NCBI RefSeq assembly: GCF_041734735.1 | Contig: NC_134878.1 | Coordinates: forward strand, 35,495,742-35,559,741 | Reading direction: 5' to 3' | Length of the DNA stretch: 64,000 nucleotides | From: Babylonia areolata | Taxonomy: Eukaryota > Mollusca > Gastropoda > Neogastropoda > Buccinidae | Part shown: positions 10,845 to 22,645 of the stretch, piece by piece | Position numbering within the stretch: position 1 is the stretch's first letter | How the letters are laid out: every line of letters starts with the position of its first letter | Notes under the pieces: generated by a model | Told to the model about the DNA's origin: nothing | What the model saw: the letters and a program-made list of their open reading frames with translations, nothing else | Databases searched by the model: none | Translations under genes and position numbers: made by a program

Positions 10845-11300
10845 GTGTCGCAGTTTCAGCTTTTCAGTTTCAGTTTCAAGGAGGCGTCATAGCTTTTGAT
10901 GTAATCAGACTGATCCATATATGCTCTGCACCACCACATCTGCTTTGTGAAAAAACAAAGGGAAAGTGTGACAGAAATACCACTCTTGGGTTGTTGTTTT
11001 CTCTGTTATAGGTTAAAAAGGTTGAAGATCCCATAACCTGTTATGTCCATTGGGGCAGTGAATTCTTATCTACTGTGTCTGGGTCTGCACATAGGAAGGA
11101 GGGGCCAATCCTCTCTCTTTCCACTGCTTTAACCTTGCTCGATCAGAGTCGGGTGGAGATCTGGCCATTCAGTCCTGGACGGAGTGAAGAAAATGAGAGT
11201 AAGGAAGTAAAGCACATTTCCCAAGGGCAGTACCATGCCAATACAGTGCCTTTAGTTTAACCATGATCACTGGTGATCATTGGACCAGAAATCTAGTGCC
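10845..11300 (+). repeat. SINE remnants (hairpin-module tail, then a second SINE type)
   Basis: 10848-10945 is a degraded reverse copy of the hairpin module with TTTCAG-repeat tail. 11030-11300 matches the repeat at 56481-56655 plus 57043-57130 (shared GGGGCAGTGAATTC-type core and the ATCACTGG...GCCTAACC end). Both are diverged. Confidence 0.5.
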
Positions 11301-11374
11301 TAACCTGCCACAATGCCTCCTTCACCCAACACACTACCAAGCAACAGGCTCTATACAAGTTGGCAAAGAACTTA

Positions 11375-11378
<4 letters not shown>

Positions 11379-11422
<44 letters not shown>
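11379..11422. repeat. AT dinucleotide microsatellite
   Basis: An A-run followed by about 20 TA units. Confidence 0.9.
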
Positions 11423-11425
<3 letters not shown>

Positions 11426-11443
11426 TAGGCCTCCTTTGGTCAT

Positions 11444-12251
11444 GGCTGACCATGGATAGAGTATATCCGACCTAATGTCTAAATGGACTGTCTGCTTGGA
11501 CCAAGCAGCATCGCTTGTGACTGTAGAGACCGATGCGAGAGAGACAGTCGCCGTCAAAGCAGTCATATGCGTAAGGTGATGATGGTCTGTTGGCTGCCGT
11601 CACTTTTCTGTGAGCTCGCTTTTCTGCTGCAGCAGCTGACAGTTTGTCCTTACCAATCCGTAGCTGATTCTTGAGAGTGCTTCTCCATCTGTTGCGGTCA
11701 TCTGCAAGGCCCTCCCAGGACTCAGTGTTGATCTCAAGCGCCTTAATGTCACATTTGCAAATGTTTTTGTATCTCAGCTGTGGGCGGCCGATACTTCTCT
11801 ACCCCGTGGCGAGCTCTCCATAAAGGATGTCTTTTGGGATGCGACCATCTTCCATGCGGCAAACGTGGCCCAGCCAGCGCAGCCGACGCTGTCTCAGCAT
11901 GGTATACATGGTCAGGAGGCCAGTGCGAGTCAGGACTTCGGTGTTTGTCACCTTGCCTTGCCAGGAGATGCCGAGTATGTGCCGTAGGCTTCTCAGGTGG
12001 AAGGTATTGAGCCTTTTCTCCTGACGAGCATGTGTGGTCCATGCCTCACTGCCATACAGCAAGGTGCTGAGGATGCAGGCGTTGTATACAGCCGTCTTTG
12101 TCTTCGTGGTCAGCTTGGGATTGGTCCACACTCTTTGTGTTAGGCGGGCTAGCGTTGTGGCTGCCTTCCCGATCCTCTTGTTGATCTCAGTGTCAAGGGA
12201 GAGGTTGTCGGTGATGGTGGACCCAAGGTAAGTGAATTGATGGATGGCTTC
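11444..12251 (-). mobile_element. 5'-truncated LINE fragment, RT C-terminus and zinc finger
   Basis: Read on the minus strand, the translation runs from the RT thumb (FTYLGSTITDNLSLDTEI; LLYGSEAW; LRWLGHVCRMEDGRIP) to a C-terminal Cys/His finger region. It is related to, but a different family from, the LINE at 28365-32540. An in-frame stop follows the GELATG segment near 11800, and only the 3' third is present. Copy 2 of the I/Nimb-like LINE begins exactly at its right edge, suggesting insertion into it. Confidence 0.8.
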
Positions 12252-15200
12252 AACCTGGAGGGGGTCAGGCTGGTGTTCTCCTGACCCACTCCCGGGAGGG
12301 TCACTACCTTGTCGTGGTCGGGAGGCTTAGTGGCCAGTGATCGAGCGAGCTATGTCGGCGGGGGCATCAGTGCTTCTTGGGGTTTGGTGCTCTGGTCCCA
12401 GGTCTTAATTGACAGCCTACATAGCCATCGTAGCTGTTAGGGCTGAATAAGTGGTGGTTTTGTACTGATGCCCCTGATAGGGCTTCCCATGCCGAACAGG
12501 TCGTGAGTGAGGCCCAAACTAAACGTGACCCACTGTCCCTTTCGCTATTCTTTGTTCTTCTTTTTACCGCCTCTTTTCTGTCCTCAGCTCCCCATCAAGC
12601 CTTCTTTTCCACATTCTTTTTTTCTCTGCGGCCTTCTTTAGGCCCGCCGTGTTTGCCGTGCGGCGCGACCTGTGATGGAGGGGAATGAGATCCTGGGGAT
12701 TGAGAGAGCACGCTGCTCTCAACACATCCCTTTGGCTCGGACCTCTCCTAAGACAGGCGGCACACATTGGCCCGTGTGTGTCAATCGGCTACCCCTTCGT
12801 GGGGCTGGGTCAAGACTGGCAGTTTAGTGGCTGACGAAGGTAACCCCCGTAGTGCTCGGCTCTCTGTCCCCGGGAGCTGGGCATGATCGGGGGGGAGCAC
12901 GTTGGAGCTGGGCTGCTGGTTGTATATCCCTCCCGAAACCTGGAAGGGGTCAAGCTGGTGTTCCCTTGACCCTGGCCCCTAAGTTGGACCCCATGGTGGG
13001 TGGGTAAGGGAGGGATGAATTCACATTTTTCTTTCAACATGAATCCTAAACAAATACACCCCCCCAAACTCGGAAAAAGACGACGACAGGGAACGGACGA
13101 CTCAGACTCTGAATCAGAGGTCGTTGAGACCTCTGGTTTTTGGCCATCGTGGCTAGTGATGGAGGGCGCTGATGACGACAAGCCCTTGTCGGCTCTCAGC
13201 CCCTTCGCTGTCCAGAAGGGCTTTCAGTGTCTGGCAGGATCGCTCAGATCCATCAAGAGGCTGAGGAGCGGAGCGTTTTTAGTACAGACAGAATCCAAAA
13301 GACAGACACAGCTCCTTCTCAAGGCGACCACTTTCGTGGATAGGGCAGTGAAGATTTCCCCTCACAAAGGTCTCAACTGCTCAAAGGGAGTCATCAGATG
13401 CCCGGAGTTGAAAGGTGTGTCTGAGGCCGAGATCAAGAGCGAACTGTCCTCTCAGGGAGTGACCGATGTGTACAGGGTGACGGTGAGGAAGGGGTCGGAC
13501 AGAGTCCCGACCAACACTTTCTTCCTCACCTTCTGCTGCCCGGATGTCCCCAAGGACATTCGGGTCGGATACCTGCTAGTTAATGTCAGCCTGTACGTAC
13601 CGTCCCCTCTGAGATGCTTTAAGTGTCAGAAATTCGGACACGTGAGAGACCGATGTAAGGAGGAAGAGGCGTGTGGCACCTGTTCGAAGGCGGCGCACCA
13701 GGGCGATTGCGTCAGTGCAGCCCTGTGTGCGAACTGCGGAGGTGGCCACCCGTCCTCATCGAAGGACTGCCCCGCCTGGAAGAAAAAAACAAATCCAGAA
13801 AGTCAAGACAGAACAGAAAATTTCCTTCTTTGAGGCAAGGAAACAGGTGGAGGCCGCGTCGCCTAAGGCGTCGTATGCCTCTGTCGTCAGATCCAGGACG
13901 GTGGACGTCGCGGTCCAGACGACGTCCACAGGAACGCAGACGGACGACTTAACCGCCTCGTCGGAACAGTTGGCCTTGGGTGGAGGCGCTGTGTCCACCC
14001 CTTCCCATCCTGCGCGGCAGTCCTCAGGGGCTGCTGGGCGGGAGAGAAAAGCCTCGGGCGGAGGCACGTTGTCCGCCTCCCGCCCCACCCCACCCCCCGG
14101 CCCCCCTCGCCCCGCCTCTCGTCTGCCTGGCCCTCGGGCTGGCGGAAGTGGCCGGAAGCTCCCCTTACCTCCAAAACTCAAGGAGGGGAGGGCTGCGGCC
14201 ACGGCGGGATCGGGAGGGGCCGAGGTGGTGGTTATTCCTGTCACATCTCATGACAAAATCAGATATGAGTGCTCAACCCCCTCGTTCACCCACCCCATCT
14301 AGCTAGAGAGCAGTGTGGGTTGTGCGGTTTGCACGAGATACTCAGTCTGTCTCGGTCTCAGTTCAGGCTGTCACTGAACTGAGATCAGCCTCTTCCTTGT
14401 CAACAAATGACAAGATTCTGGGCTTTTCGCCCGCGACTGTCAGAGGAGGCAGCCGTGCCAGTCTTTGGCTCTCTTCAGGGCTGTTTGCCCATTTCGACGC
14501 TTGTAGTGGGGATCAGTTTCCTCCGAGTGGTCGTGGTCTCTGTGTGCTCTGTGTGAACTTCCAGCTTTGGGGTAGTGGTACCTCTCTGGAAGTGGTTTCA
14601 GTGTTCCCACTTTCGTGTTTATCCACGGACTTCCCTACTCTTCCACTGACCCTCCACTGTCTCCCCGGGAACCCCTCTGCCTGCCTTTGACTTCCTTGGT
14701 CCAGGCCTCCGTTGGCTGCTGCCGCCTGCCGCTGGCTTCCGTCGCCAGCGTTCTCTGGCCTGGCGCTCAGCTGTCTGGGTGTTCTGCTCTTCGTCTTCGT
14801 CGTCACTGCTCTTCGTCTTCGGCGTCACTGTTCGTGTTCGTCGTCGCTGTTCTTCGCGTCGTCGTCACTGTTCTACGTCGTCGTAACTTACTGTTCGTCT
14901 TTGTCGTCACTGTTCTTCGTGTTCGTCGTCGCTGTTCTTCGTGTTCGTCGCCGTTCTTCGTGTTCGTCGTCGCCGTTCTTCGTGTTCGTCGCCGTTCTTC
15001 GTGTTCGTCGTCGCCGTTCTTCGTGTTCGTCGTCGCTGTTCTTCGTCGTCGTCACTTACTGTTCGTCGTCGTCGTCACGACAGCATTAACGTTGTGCTTG
15101 TTTCCTTATCTTAAAGCTCTGTTGTTGTTTTTTTGTGTGGGTTTTTTTGTGTGTGTGTGTGTTATATTTATCCATTGTTATTTAAGTGTTGTTGCAGCTG

Positions 15201-15500
15201 GGGTTGTGGTTATTGTTTGTGGGCAAGCTAGGTGTGTGATTAAACAAATGTATGTGAACCCCGGATTGTTGTAGTCTGTGTTTGTGTTGTCTGGGTGTTA
15301 GTGCTGGGCTGGGTGGGGGTTTCTAGTCTGCTATAGAGCGTGACAATTCCGACCCGGTCGGAATCCGAAAAATTTATGTCCAAAAACAAATACTCCATCC
15401 TGGCGGACCTTGAGCCACCGCAAGTGGAGGAGCAGGGGGTAGCGATGGAATAGGCTGCTGCTTTATTTTTTTTTTTTTAAAAACCTTTTTAATGGCAGTG
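12252..15500 (+). mobile_element. I/Nimb-like LINE, copy 2, interrupted by a solo LTR and by an assembly gap
   Basis: Matches copy 1 at a constant offset of 11,750 from its first base to about 14236, with only a handful of differences. It resumes after the solo LTR at 15351 and is cut by the N gap just as ORF2 starts. ORF1 (from 13000) loses frame near 13785, where a two-base deletion shortens an A-rich run relative to copy 1. The ORF2 body is not visible here. The gap probably marks where two near-identical copies could not be resolved. Confidence 0.88.
14239..15345 (+). mobile_element. Solo LTR, Ty3/Gypsy-like, inside LINE copy 2
   Basis: An insertion of 1,107 bp absent from LINE copy 1. 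It begins TGTCACA and ends GTGACA, and is flanked on both sides by the 5-bp duplication ATTCC (14234-14238 and 15346-15350). TG...CA ends with a 5-bp duplication indicate an LTR; no internal region is present, so it is a solo fossil. It is younger than LINE copy 2, which itself looks young. A tandem region rich in CGTCGT/TTCGTG fills 14780-15080. Confidence 0.78.
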
Positions 15501-15600
15501 NNNNNNNNNNNNNNNNNNNNNNNNNNNNNNNNNNNNNNNNNNNNNNNNNNNNNNNNNNNNNNNNNNNNNNNNNNNNNNNNNNNNNNNNNNNNNNNNNNNN
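15501..15600. other. Assembly gap (100 N)
   Basis: One hundred N's, probably a placeholder of unknown true length. It follows the start of ORF2 in LINE copy 2. Confidence 0.98.
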
Positions 15601-16060
15601 AACCCATACCTCCCTCATAATGGGAGACAACCAATATCAGTCATATGCGCCGACAAGACTCGGCAGCTTCCTCTCCCCCCACACCGCCAAACCCCACTCT
15701 TCCAGTCCGCTTACCCCTTCCTCTCTCCCTTCCCCTCTACTCCACCTCTCGTTTCAACCCTTTTTTTTTAATTAAAAAAAAATATATATATATATATATA
15801 TTTTTTTTTTAGCCCACACTTTCTTTATTCCATCCACATCATTTTCACTTCCCATTCTACCAACCAATGTCCCCTCACCTCCAGTTATCTATCTATCTAT
15901 CTATCTTCCCCTTCCTTGCAACCCCCTGTTGCCCCAATCCTCACCTGTGATACATGTATACGTCATGAAACGACACTAAAAACAGTGTCTGTAAAAAGTA
16001 ATCCAGTTCGTTTTGATTTACTTGAAGCATATTTTGTCATGTCAAGTGAAATAGTGTGTG
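15601..16060 (+). other. Pyrimidine-rich and microsatellite DNA
   Basis: C/T-rich sequence with TA repeats (15781-15801) and ATCT repeats (15887-15905). It does not match LINE copy 1, so the LINE end is hidden in the gap or missing. No gene seen. Confidence 0.5.
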
Positions 16061-16065
16061 GGCGT

Positions 16066-16068
<3 letters not shown>

Positions 16069-16102
<34 letters not shown>
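16069..16102 (+). repeat. Poly-G tract of about 34
   Basis: An uninterrupted G run, expected to form G-quadruplex structures and to be unreliable in assemblies. Confidence 0.9.
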
Positions 16103-16104
<2 letters not shown>

Positions 16105-16139
16105 CTTTTGCTTTTGCTTCAGGGGAAAACGATGGTTTG

Positions 16140-16720
16140 AAGAAAGTTGTCGACGAGGAAAAAGACGATGTTGATGACGAGGAAGAAGACGATATTGTTG
16201 ACGAGGACGAAGATGATGTTGTTCAAGGATGAATACTATAATTGTTGACGAGGACGATACTGTTGACGCGGATAAAGACGATAATGTTGACGAGGACGAT
16301 ACTGTTGACGCGGATAAAGACGATAATGTTGACGAGGACGAAGACGATGTTGTTGACGAGGACAAGGACGAAGACTATGTTGCTGACGTGATGACGACGA
16401 TGTTATTGACGATGACGAAGACGATGATGACGAGGACGAAGACTTTAATTGGTGATGAGGACGAGGACGGTACTGTTGACGGGGATACAGATGATACTGT
16501 TGAGGACGATGTTGTTGACGTGGACGAATGACGATGTTGTTGTAGTGGACGAAGACGATGTTGTTTGCGAGGAAGAAGGCGAAGTTATTCATGGGGGCGA
16601 TGATTGTGTTTTTCAGTGATTTAGACGAAGATAACTCTGTGTTGTTGACGTGGCGACGGCGATAGCAGTTGCTGCATGACTGACTTGGTGACACTGGCAG
16701 TTGTTGACGACGTTTTTTGT
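16140..16720 (+). repeat. Degenerate GACGAGGACGA/GTTGTTGAC repeat, acidic-coding
   Basis: A trinucleotide-based repeat that stays open for about 100 codons (16229-16531) as Asp/Glu/Val strings and is also open on the other strand. There are no splice signals or non-repetitive coding, so I treat it as low-complexity DNA, not a gene. Confidence 0.6.
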
Positions 16721-16966
16721 TGTTGTTGTTGTTGGGGTTTTTTAATTATTGTTTTTGTTTTTCTTTTCTTTTCCCCCTAGCCCTGAGAAAAGGGCACTTT
16801 ACATGCCTTCAATACCAGCCAAAATTGTCTTAACGCTGCTTTTGAACGTGAGCGGACACTGCTTGCTGATTTTATTTGTTTATTTTGCGTGTCACCTGAT
16901 GTCAGGCCGTTACGTGCCTGTAGGTCTTTCTGACGACCGTAATGTAAACTGAATGAGGTTTTTGTG

Positions 16967-17153
16967 TGTGTGCGTGCGCGCGCTTGTGTGTGTGTTTGTT
17001 TGTGTGTGTGTGTGTGTTTCTGTCTGTGTGTCTGTGTCTGTTTGTGGTGGTGGTGATAATGGTGATGACCATTTTGATTAGGGTAGGTTCGTTAGGCTTA
17101 TTACTTGTCCAATGAGAATTGAAAGCTTGCGTGCGCGGAAGGACGCCACTAAT

Positions 17154-17202
<49 letters not shown>
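16967..17202. repeat. GT-rich tract and CA microsatellite
   Basis: GT-rich stretch at 16967-17042 and about 22 CA units at 17158-17202. Confidence 0.85.
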
Positions 17203-17209
<7 letters not shown>

Positions 17210-18289
17210 TATGTGTAGTTTTTTCCCCCATTTTTAACTCCAGTTCTTTTCATGTTATTCCCCGTAGTGTCACACACGCAATTATTGTTTTATGGAGTCA
17301 TCCTTGGACTTCACAATAGTTTGGGCTGCTGTACGTTAGGTGTATTATCCATGTCTGTTACTCTACAGGCCCTCGATCGCAGTCACTCCATAGAATTACG
17401 TTGCACTCGCTCAACTGTATCTACCATAAATGGATTGTTGTCACAGACTGGCATAAGTTTACAGTTGGTTTCTCTATTGCAATGGGAAATCATTTACAGT
17501 TTAGTCTTTTTTGAAGGACTGTGACTCTCAAACTAAGAGGCAGCATTGCACTGGCTCTTGGTGTTGCAGCCTTGGGGGCTAGTTGGCCTAAAGGACCCAC
17601 CCCAACGCCGACTGTCCCAAAACCTGATCTTCAGTTGACCGAGAGAGGGGGGATGTAACTTGAGCAAGACGCGCGCTCTCTACTATGATCAAATTCTAGC
17701 CCAGATCGTCGGGACAGCAGTTGCCTCCTCTGCTGTTCGGATGGTCACAGTCAAACACGACTGACTATCATACATTATTGTTGAAGACGCCCGATCGACA
17801 GTCACCAACCAACGTTTTAATATATGGAATCCAAATATTCGATTGAGAGGAATACGGCCTACGACTGACGATGGAGACGGGTGGGGCAGTCATTTACTTA
17901 TGCGGCACCGTAGAGAAAAGACATGCCCCGTACTGACACTAAGACACATGCAACACGTTCAAACCATGGGAGGGAGGCTGTCAAGCAGAGTTTGTGTTCC
18001 GCAGTCATTGTGTCATTCACCGGCTGGCTGACCGGTCAATCTCAATGTGGACGAGTAGATACCACTGCGGCGTGTTTCCATTGTAAATGTTTAAAAACGC
18101 GAGTGCTTAACGTATACTGTGCGACCATTGACAGTGACCACAGGTACGTTTCACTTTTGTGAAAGTTCTCTTCTGTTTGTTGTATTAGTGGTCCCCTTTT
18201 ACTGACCGAACGTACGTTTTAACGTTTGTGGAATTTGTTTTATAGCCAGTATTTGGTGCTGGTAGTTTCATAAAAGTTGGTTTTTTGTT
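17203..18289 (+). other. Intronic/intergenic DNA, unresolved
   Basis: No convincing exon. The 17500-17770 block has the mixed GC and phrase-like look of a dispersed repeat, but no second copy lies in this window. Confidence 0.35.
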
Positions 18290-18715
18290 TAAATGGAGTG
18301 ATGGCCTAGAGGTAACACGTCCGCATAGGAAGCGAGAGAATCTGAGCGCGCTGGTTCGAATCACCGCTCAGCCGCCGACATTTTCTCCCCCTCCACTAGA
18401 CCTTGAGTGGTGGTCTGGACGCTAGTCATTCGGATGAGACGATAAACGGAGGTCCCGTATGCAGCATGCACCTAGCGCACGTAAAAGAACCCACGGCAAG
18501 GGTTGTTCCTGGCAAAATTATGTAGAAAAATCCACTTCGATAGGAAAAACAAACAAAACTGCACGCAGGAAAAAAATATTTAAAAAACAACAACAAAAAA
18601 AACCAGGGTGGCGCTGTAGTGTAGCCACGCGCTCTCCCTGGGGAGAGCAGCCCGAATTTCACACAGAGAAATCTGTTGTGATAAAAAGAAATACAAATAC
18701 AAATGCAATTTGAAT
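18290..18715 (+). mobile_element. tRNA-derived SINE, near full length
   Basis: Pol III A-box region (GATGGCCTAGAGGTAAC) and B-box (GGTTCGAATC near 18353), then a body with GGATGAGACGATAAAC, AAAAGAACCCACGGCAA, GGTGGCGCTGTAGTGTAG and a tail of AAATAC repeats ending at about 18706. A diverged copy lies at 62760-63125. The body is a common gastropod SINE body in my recollection. Confidence 0.8.
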
Positions 18716-19583
18716 GGTGGAGACCGTCGCATTTGGATGTCCGTGAACGAAAAGGAAAGGTAAAGTAGGTTGGTGTTTACCAATTAAAAGTAATGTGAAA
18801 ATGTTGCTGTTTGGAAGAAATGACTTTTCAACAAATAAGTCAGCACTTCTATATTACAAAGCCAGTGTCATAGAACTGTGTGAATCCTTTCAAAACCCTG
18901 TTAATGAAGATAAATTGGTTGTTTGTAGAATGATCAACAATTCTCAACAACAACAACAAAATAAAAAGCATGTGTGTCTGGGATTCTATCTGTCCATATC
19001 ATTTTCGTATTTTACGGAAAACATGTCAAAAGTCAAATAAGAAATTGTATCTTTCAAGTGTGCTGTCATATGTGTTAGCAGCAGACATACTTTAAGAGTA
19101 TGTATATAGATTTGTTTTAGGTCACTCTGATGCATGTCTCGATGATACGGGTCTGGCCATGGACCAGAGCTAAATGGCAGAGAGAGAAAGAGGAAGACTG
19201 GACACTTTTTCTTCGCTTGCAAAGTTTTGGGGCAGTGCTGACCTTTAGTTTTGAATCTGTACTGGGACATGACGATGATGGTGGAGGGTGGGGAGAAGGG
19301 TGCTTATGGTATTCAATTTCAAATATTGTCGATTTATGTTTCCAGTCGGGTGCTTTAAAATAAGTGAATAAGTGAATAAATAGTTTGTCTTTGTTGTGTT
19401 TTCTTCACTCCTCTGTCTTTACTGTCATCTTTCCCACGTAAGCTTTACATCTACTGAAGGTGAATGTGACAGGTTGCCATGCTCATCTGCACTGCATAGC
19501 CAATTGCATATGTTGTTTTGTTTTGATGACAGTTTTCTTGAGAAACAGAGCAGATTTCATATTCTCCATTTCAGAGAGAGACT

Positions 19584-19620
<37 letters not shown>

Positions 19621-19749
19621 AAAAGTGATTGTATAGGTCATGAGTGACAGAAAGACAGAGAGGGATTGATCGTATGTTTGTGTTCACTTGTGATAGTGGG
19701 GTTTTTGGAAAGGGTTGTAACTTGTTGACTAGTGGTGATTGTGGCATTG

Positions 19750-19787
<38 letters not shown>

Positions 19788-20052
19788 CATGCGTGCATGT
19801 GATCATTTGCCAGTAAGGGGAGGGGTGGGTGTGTGATGAGAGGTTATGTCCTTGATCACACACACCTTGTGTCCCAAGTTCAAACTATTCAGGTGTGATG
19901 TTGAGGATCAGTAGCCATAGTACATTGACTGCTTGTAGCCACAGCTGTTTCATGTTACTACTGTTGTTGCAAAGTTCTGTATTGTTCTATCAACTCATAA
20001 ATGTGTTTATGGGCCAAGCCAACTCATTTGTCACCCTTTCCCCCCACTTCAG
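18716..20052 (+). other. Simple-repeat-rich DNA, no gene seen
   Basis: Contains a GA repeat at 19581-19608 with a following G run, and a GT repeat at 19752-19783. A pyrimidine-rich tract leads to the candidate acceptor at 20052. Confidence 0.4.
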
Positions 20053-20155
20053 TCATTTTCTGGACTCCGTCCCCCGTCTCCCCCCCCCCTTTCCCTTCAC
20101 ATGCCCCATCTCTCCTCCACCTCATCCCTTTCTTCTGTCCCTGCCAACCACTCAG
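20053..20155 (+). CDS. Candidate exon (Pro/Ser-rich), frame uncertain
   Basis: Strong acceptor (CCTTTCCCCCCACTTCAG) and good donor (CTCAG|GTATGT). At least two frames are open. Joining from 10840 (phase 2) gives HFLDSVPRLPPPFPFTCPIS and so on, ending in phase 0; the zero-phase frame gives SFSGLRPPSPPPLSLHMPHL. The splice sites are better evidence than the protein. Confidence 0.3.
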
Positions 20156-20986
20156 GTATGTTTCCTCTGGAGAACTCTGTGAATGGTGTATATGTGGGGC
20201 GGGTGTTGAGGGTGTGTCAGATTGGTCGTCTGTGTTGGTGTCTGTGAAGCGTGCCCTCCAAACAGTATGCAGATTATTTTGCCATCTGCATAATTTGTTT
20301 GTTTGTTTGTTTTTCTTATATCTTCTAGAAATTTTGAAAATCCAAAGCTTTGTTTGCAATTGTACAATAAAAACACCTTGAGCACTGTCTAATGTGTGGA
20401 GCACAAATGATGCATCACACAGCTTGCCTGAACATTCAGTCTTGTTGTCTTGGATACCTGCGTAAGACATGTCTGAATTCAATTGTTGAACTTGGATGCT
20501 CAGACAACTTTCATGGAATTGAGTAGCTGATGAAACAACACATTACCCCCACAACCTCTGTGCTTGTTTCCAGCAGAAGACTGGACACATTGCGAGTACA
20601 ACTTTGTATTGAATGCTGATGTCTCCCACAGTGATTGCTATAAATGCCAGTGTATCCTGCAGTGTTTTAAATGCCAGTACCCACTCCTCCCCTTTTACAA
20701 ATAATGCTTTTTTTTCTTAATTCCTTCAGTGATTTGACTTTGTGTGCCTATTCTGCACCCTCTTAAAACACTCATTGTGGACGTTTATGAATGTGTTTCA
20801 CTGTAAAAGTTTATACTGTATGATCTTACTGCATACTATTAACAAGAGTATTATATTTGGCAACCGTGAGCAAAGGTGCGTAATATCAGCCTTGAAGAGA
20901 GAATCATGGTAAACTATTGCTGTTTGTTTGAGGTTGATGTTGATGCATATGTATCTGAGGTTTTCCTTTTGTCTCTGTCATTTCAG

Positions 20987-21167
20987 ATGTTTTGTGTCCT
21001 TCCGTAGCCGCGCCTTCCTGCCTTCTTTCTCCTGTTCAACATCCCCACACCCCGTCCCTGCCCCTGCCCCCTCTTCATCCTATATATCTGATCTGTCACC
21101 CCTTCCCCCTTTCACTGCCCATTCTGGATTTAAAAGTGATCCTTATGTCAGTGTACTTTACATATAA
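20987..21167 (+). CDS. Candidate terminal exon, frame uncertain
   Basis: A very strong polypyrimidine tract and acceptor (CTCTGTCATTTCAG). If entered in phase 0 it ends after six codons (MFCVLP). If entered in phase 2 it is open to 21167 (CFVSFRSRAFLPSFSCSTSP onward). An AATAAA lies at 22488-22493. It could equally be a 3' UTR exon. Confidence 0.25.
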
Positions 21168-21429
21168 TTATAATTATATACATGTGGGTGCGTGCAAGTG
21201 TGGGTGAGTGAGGAAGAGGTGGAAAATGGGGAAGAGGGGGTCAGTGTTTTGTGAAAGTGTTGTCCTTCTGCACATGGGTGCGCATGCATGAGAGTTGGGG
21301 GGTGAGTAGGAGGTGGGGGGTAGAAAGAGGGGGTGGGATGGAGGTTTGATGTGTGCATCCTGCCAGATAGCTAAAGCTCACAGAGATTTCGCGAAAGATG
21401 TGGCACAAAACATACCATTCCAAACATAC

Positions 21430-22400
21430 CGGTGTTGATGTTCCAGTGTGATACCCAAGTGAGAGAGAATGTGAACCCCAACAAAAAAGGTGATGTTAAC
21501 AACCCCAAGGACCAGATGAGTTCGCTAACTGATCACTTGATTCCATTCCAGTAGATGGCTTGATCCCATTATATGGATGGTGTTATATCCTAAACTGAAA
21601 AAGTGATCCTCAACCATCATTGTGATCCCAGTGAAACAAGACCTTGTAATCTCCAGCAGTTAGATCCCAAACAGGTGGTGTGATCCTAAATTAACAGTGT
21701 GATCACCAATTATTAAGTGTGATTGTCAAATAATATATGGCATGATCTCCAATCTAAAGATGGCGAGATCCCAAACTGACGGACAGCAAGGCCCCATATT
21801 TAAAAGGTTGTGTGATCCCCAATTTAACATTGGTGTGATCGCCAATAAACAGATGGTTTGGTCCCCAGTTAACAGATGGTGTGATCCCCAGTTACAGATG
21901 GTGTGATCCCAGTTGCAGATGGTGTGATCCCCAGTTAACAGATGGTGTGATCCCCAATTTAACAGATGGTGTGATCCCCAATTTAACAGATGGTGTGATC
22001 CTTGATTTGAGATGGTGTGGTCCTCAAATTAACAGATGGTGTGTGATCCCCAGTTAACAGATTCCCAGTTAGCAGGTGGTGTTATCCCCAATTAAACAGA
22101 TGGTGTGATCCCCGATTTGACAGATGGTGTGATCCCCAGTTAACAGATGTTGTGATCCCTGATTAACAGATGGTGTGATCACCAATTTAACAGTTGTTAT
22201 CCCTGATTAACACATAGTGTGATGACCAATTTAATAGTTGTGATCCCTAACTAGCAGATCGTGCGATCCTCTGTTAAGTGTGATCCTCAGTTAACATGAA
22301 GGGCGGTCCCCAGTCAACAGATGTTGTGCTCCTGTTTTCATGCATGAATGTTGTGACCTCCAGTTAACAAACAAGGTGATGTGAAATGTATCGTATTTAA
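21430..22400 (+). repeat. Minisatellite, unit about 22-24 bp
   Basis: Degenerate tandem copies of a unit like AACAGATGGTGTGATCCCC, best conserved at 21860-22190, fading on both sides. Confidence 0.85.
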
Positions 22401-22540
22401 TGTTACTGTCATGTTGAATCATGAACATCTGATGTGACTGTATCAGCCTATTTCATTGATGGACAAAAAGGGCTGTGCTCAAAACAAAATAAAAATCAAG
22501 ATTGTTGATATGTTATATTGATTATATAGTTATTTGTTGT

Positions 22541-22567
22541 GTGTATGTATGTATGTATGTATGTATG

Positions 22568-22642
<75 letters not shown>

Positions 22643-22645
22643 TTA
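22541..22645. repeat. ATGT then AT microsatellite
   Basis: Seven or so TATG units followed by about 28 AT units and a short TATG return. Confidence 0.9.

Noticed and set aside
14615-15274. 219-codon frame with Val/Phe/Ser strings
   Set aside because: Lies in the tandem part of the solo LTR; several frames are open. Not a gene.
16229-16694. Acidic 100-codon frame and antisense Ser/Arg-rich frame
   Set aside because: Low-complexity trinucleotide repeat, open on both strands, with no conserved segment.
18290-18380. Functional tRNA gene
   Set aside because: A and B boxes are present, but the sequence continues into a SINE body and cannot form a full acceptor stem. The same holds at 24420 and 8800.
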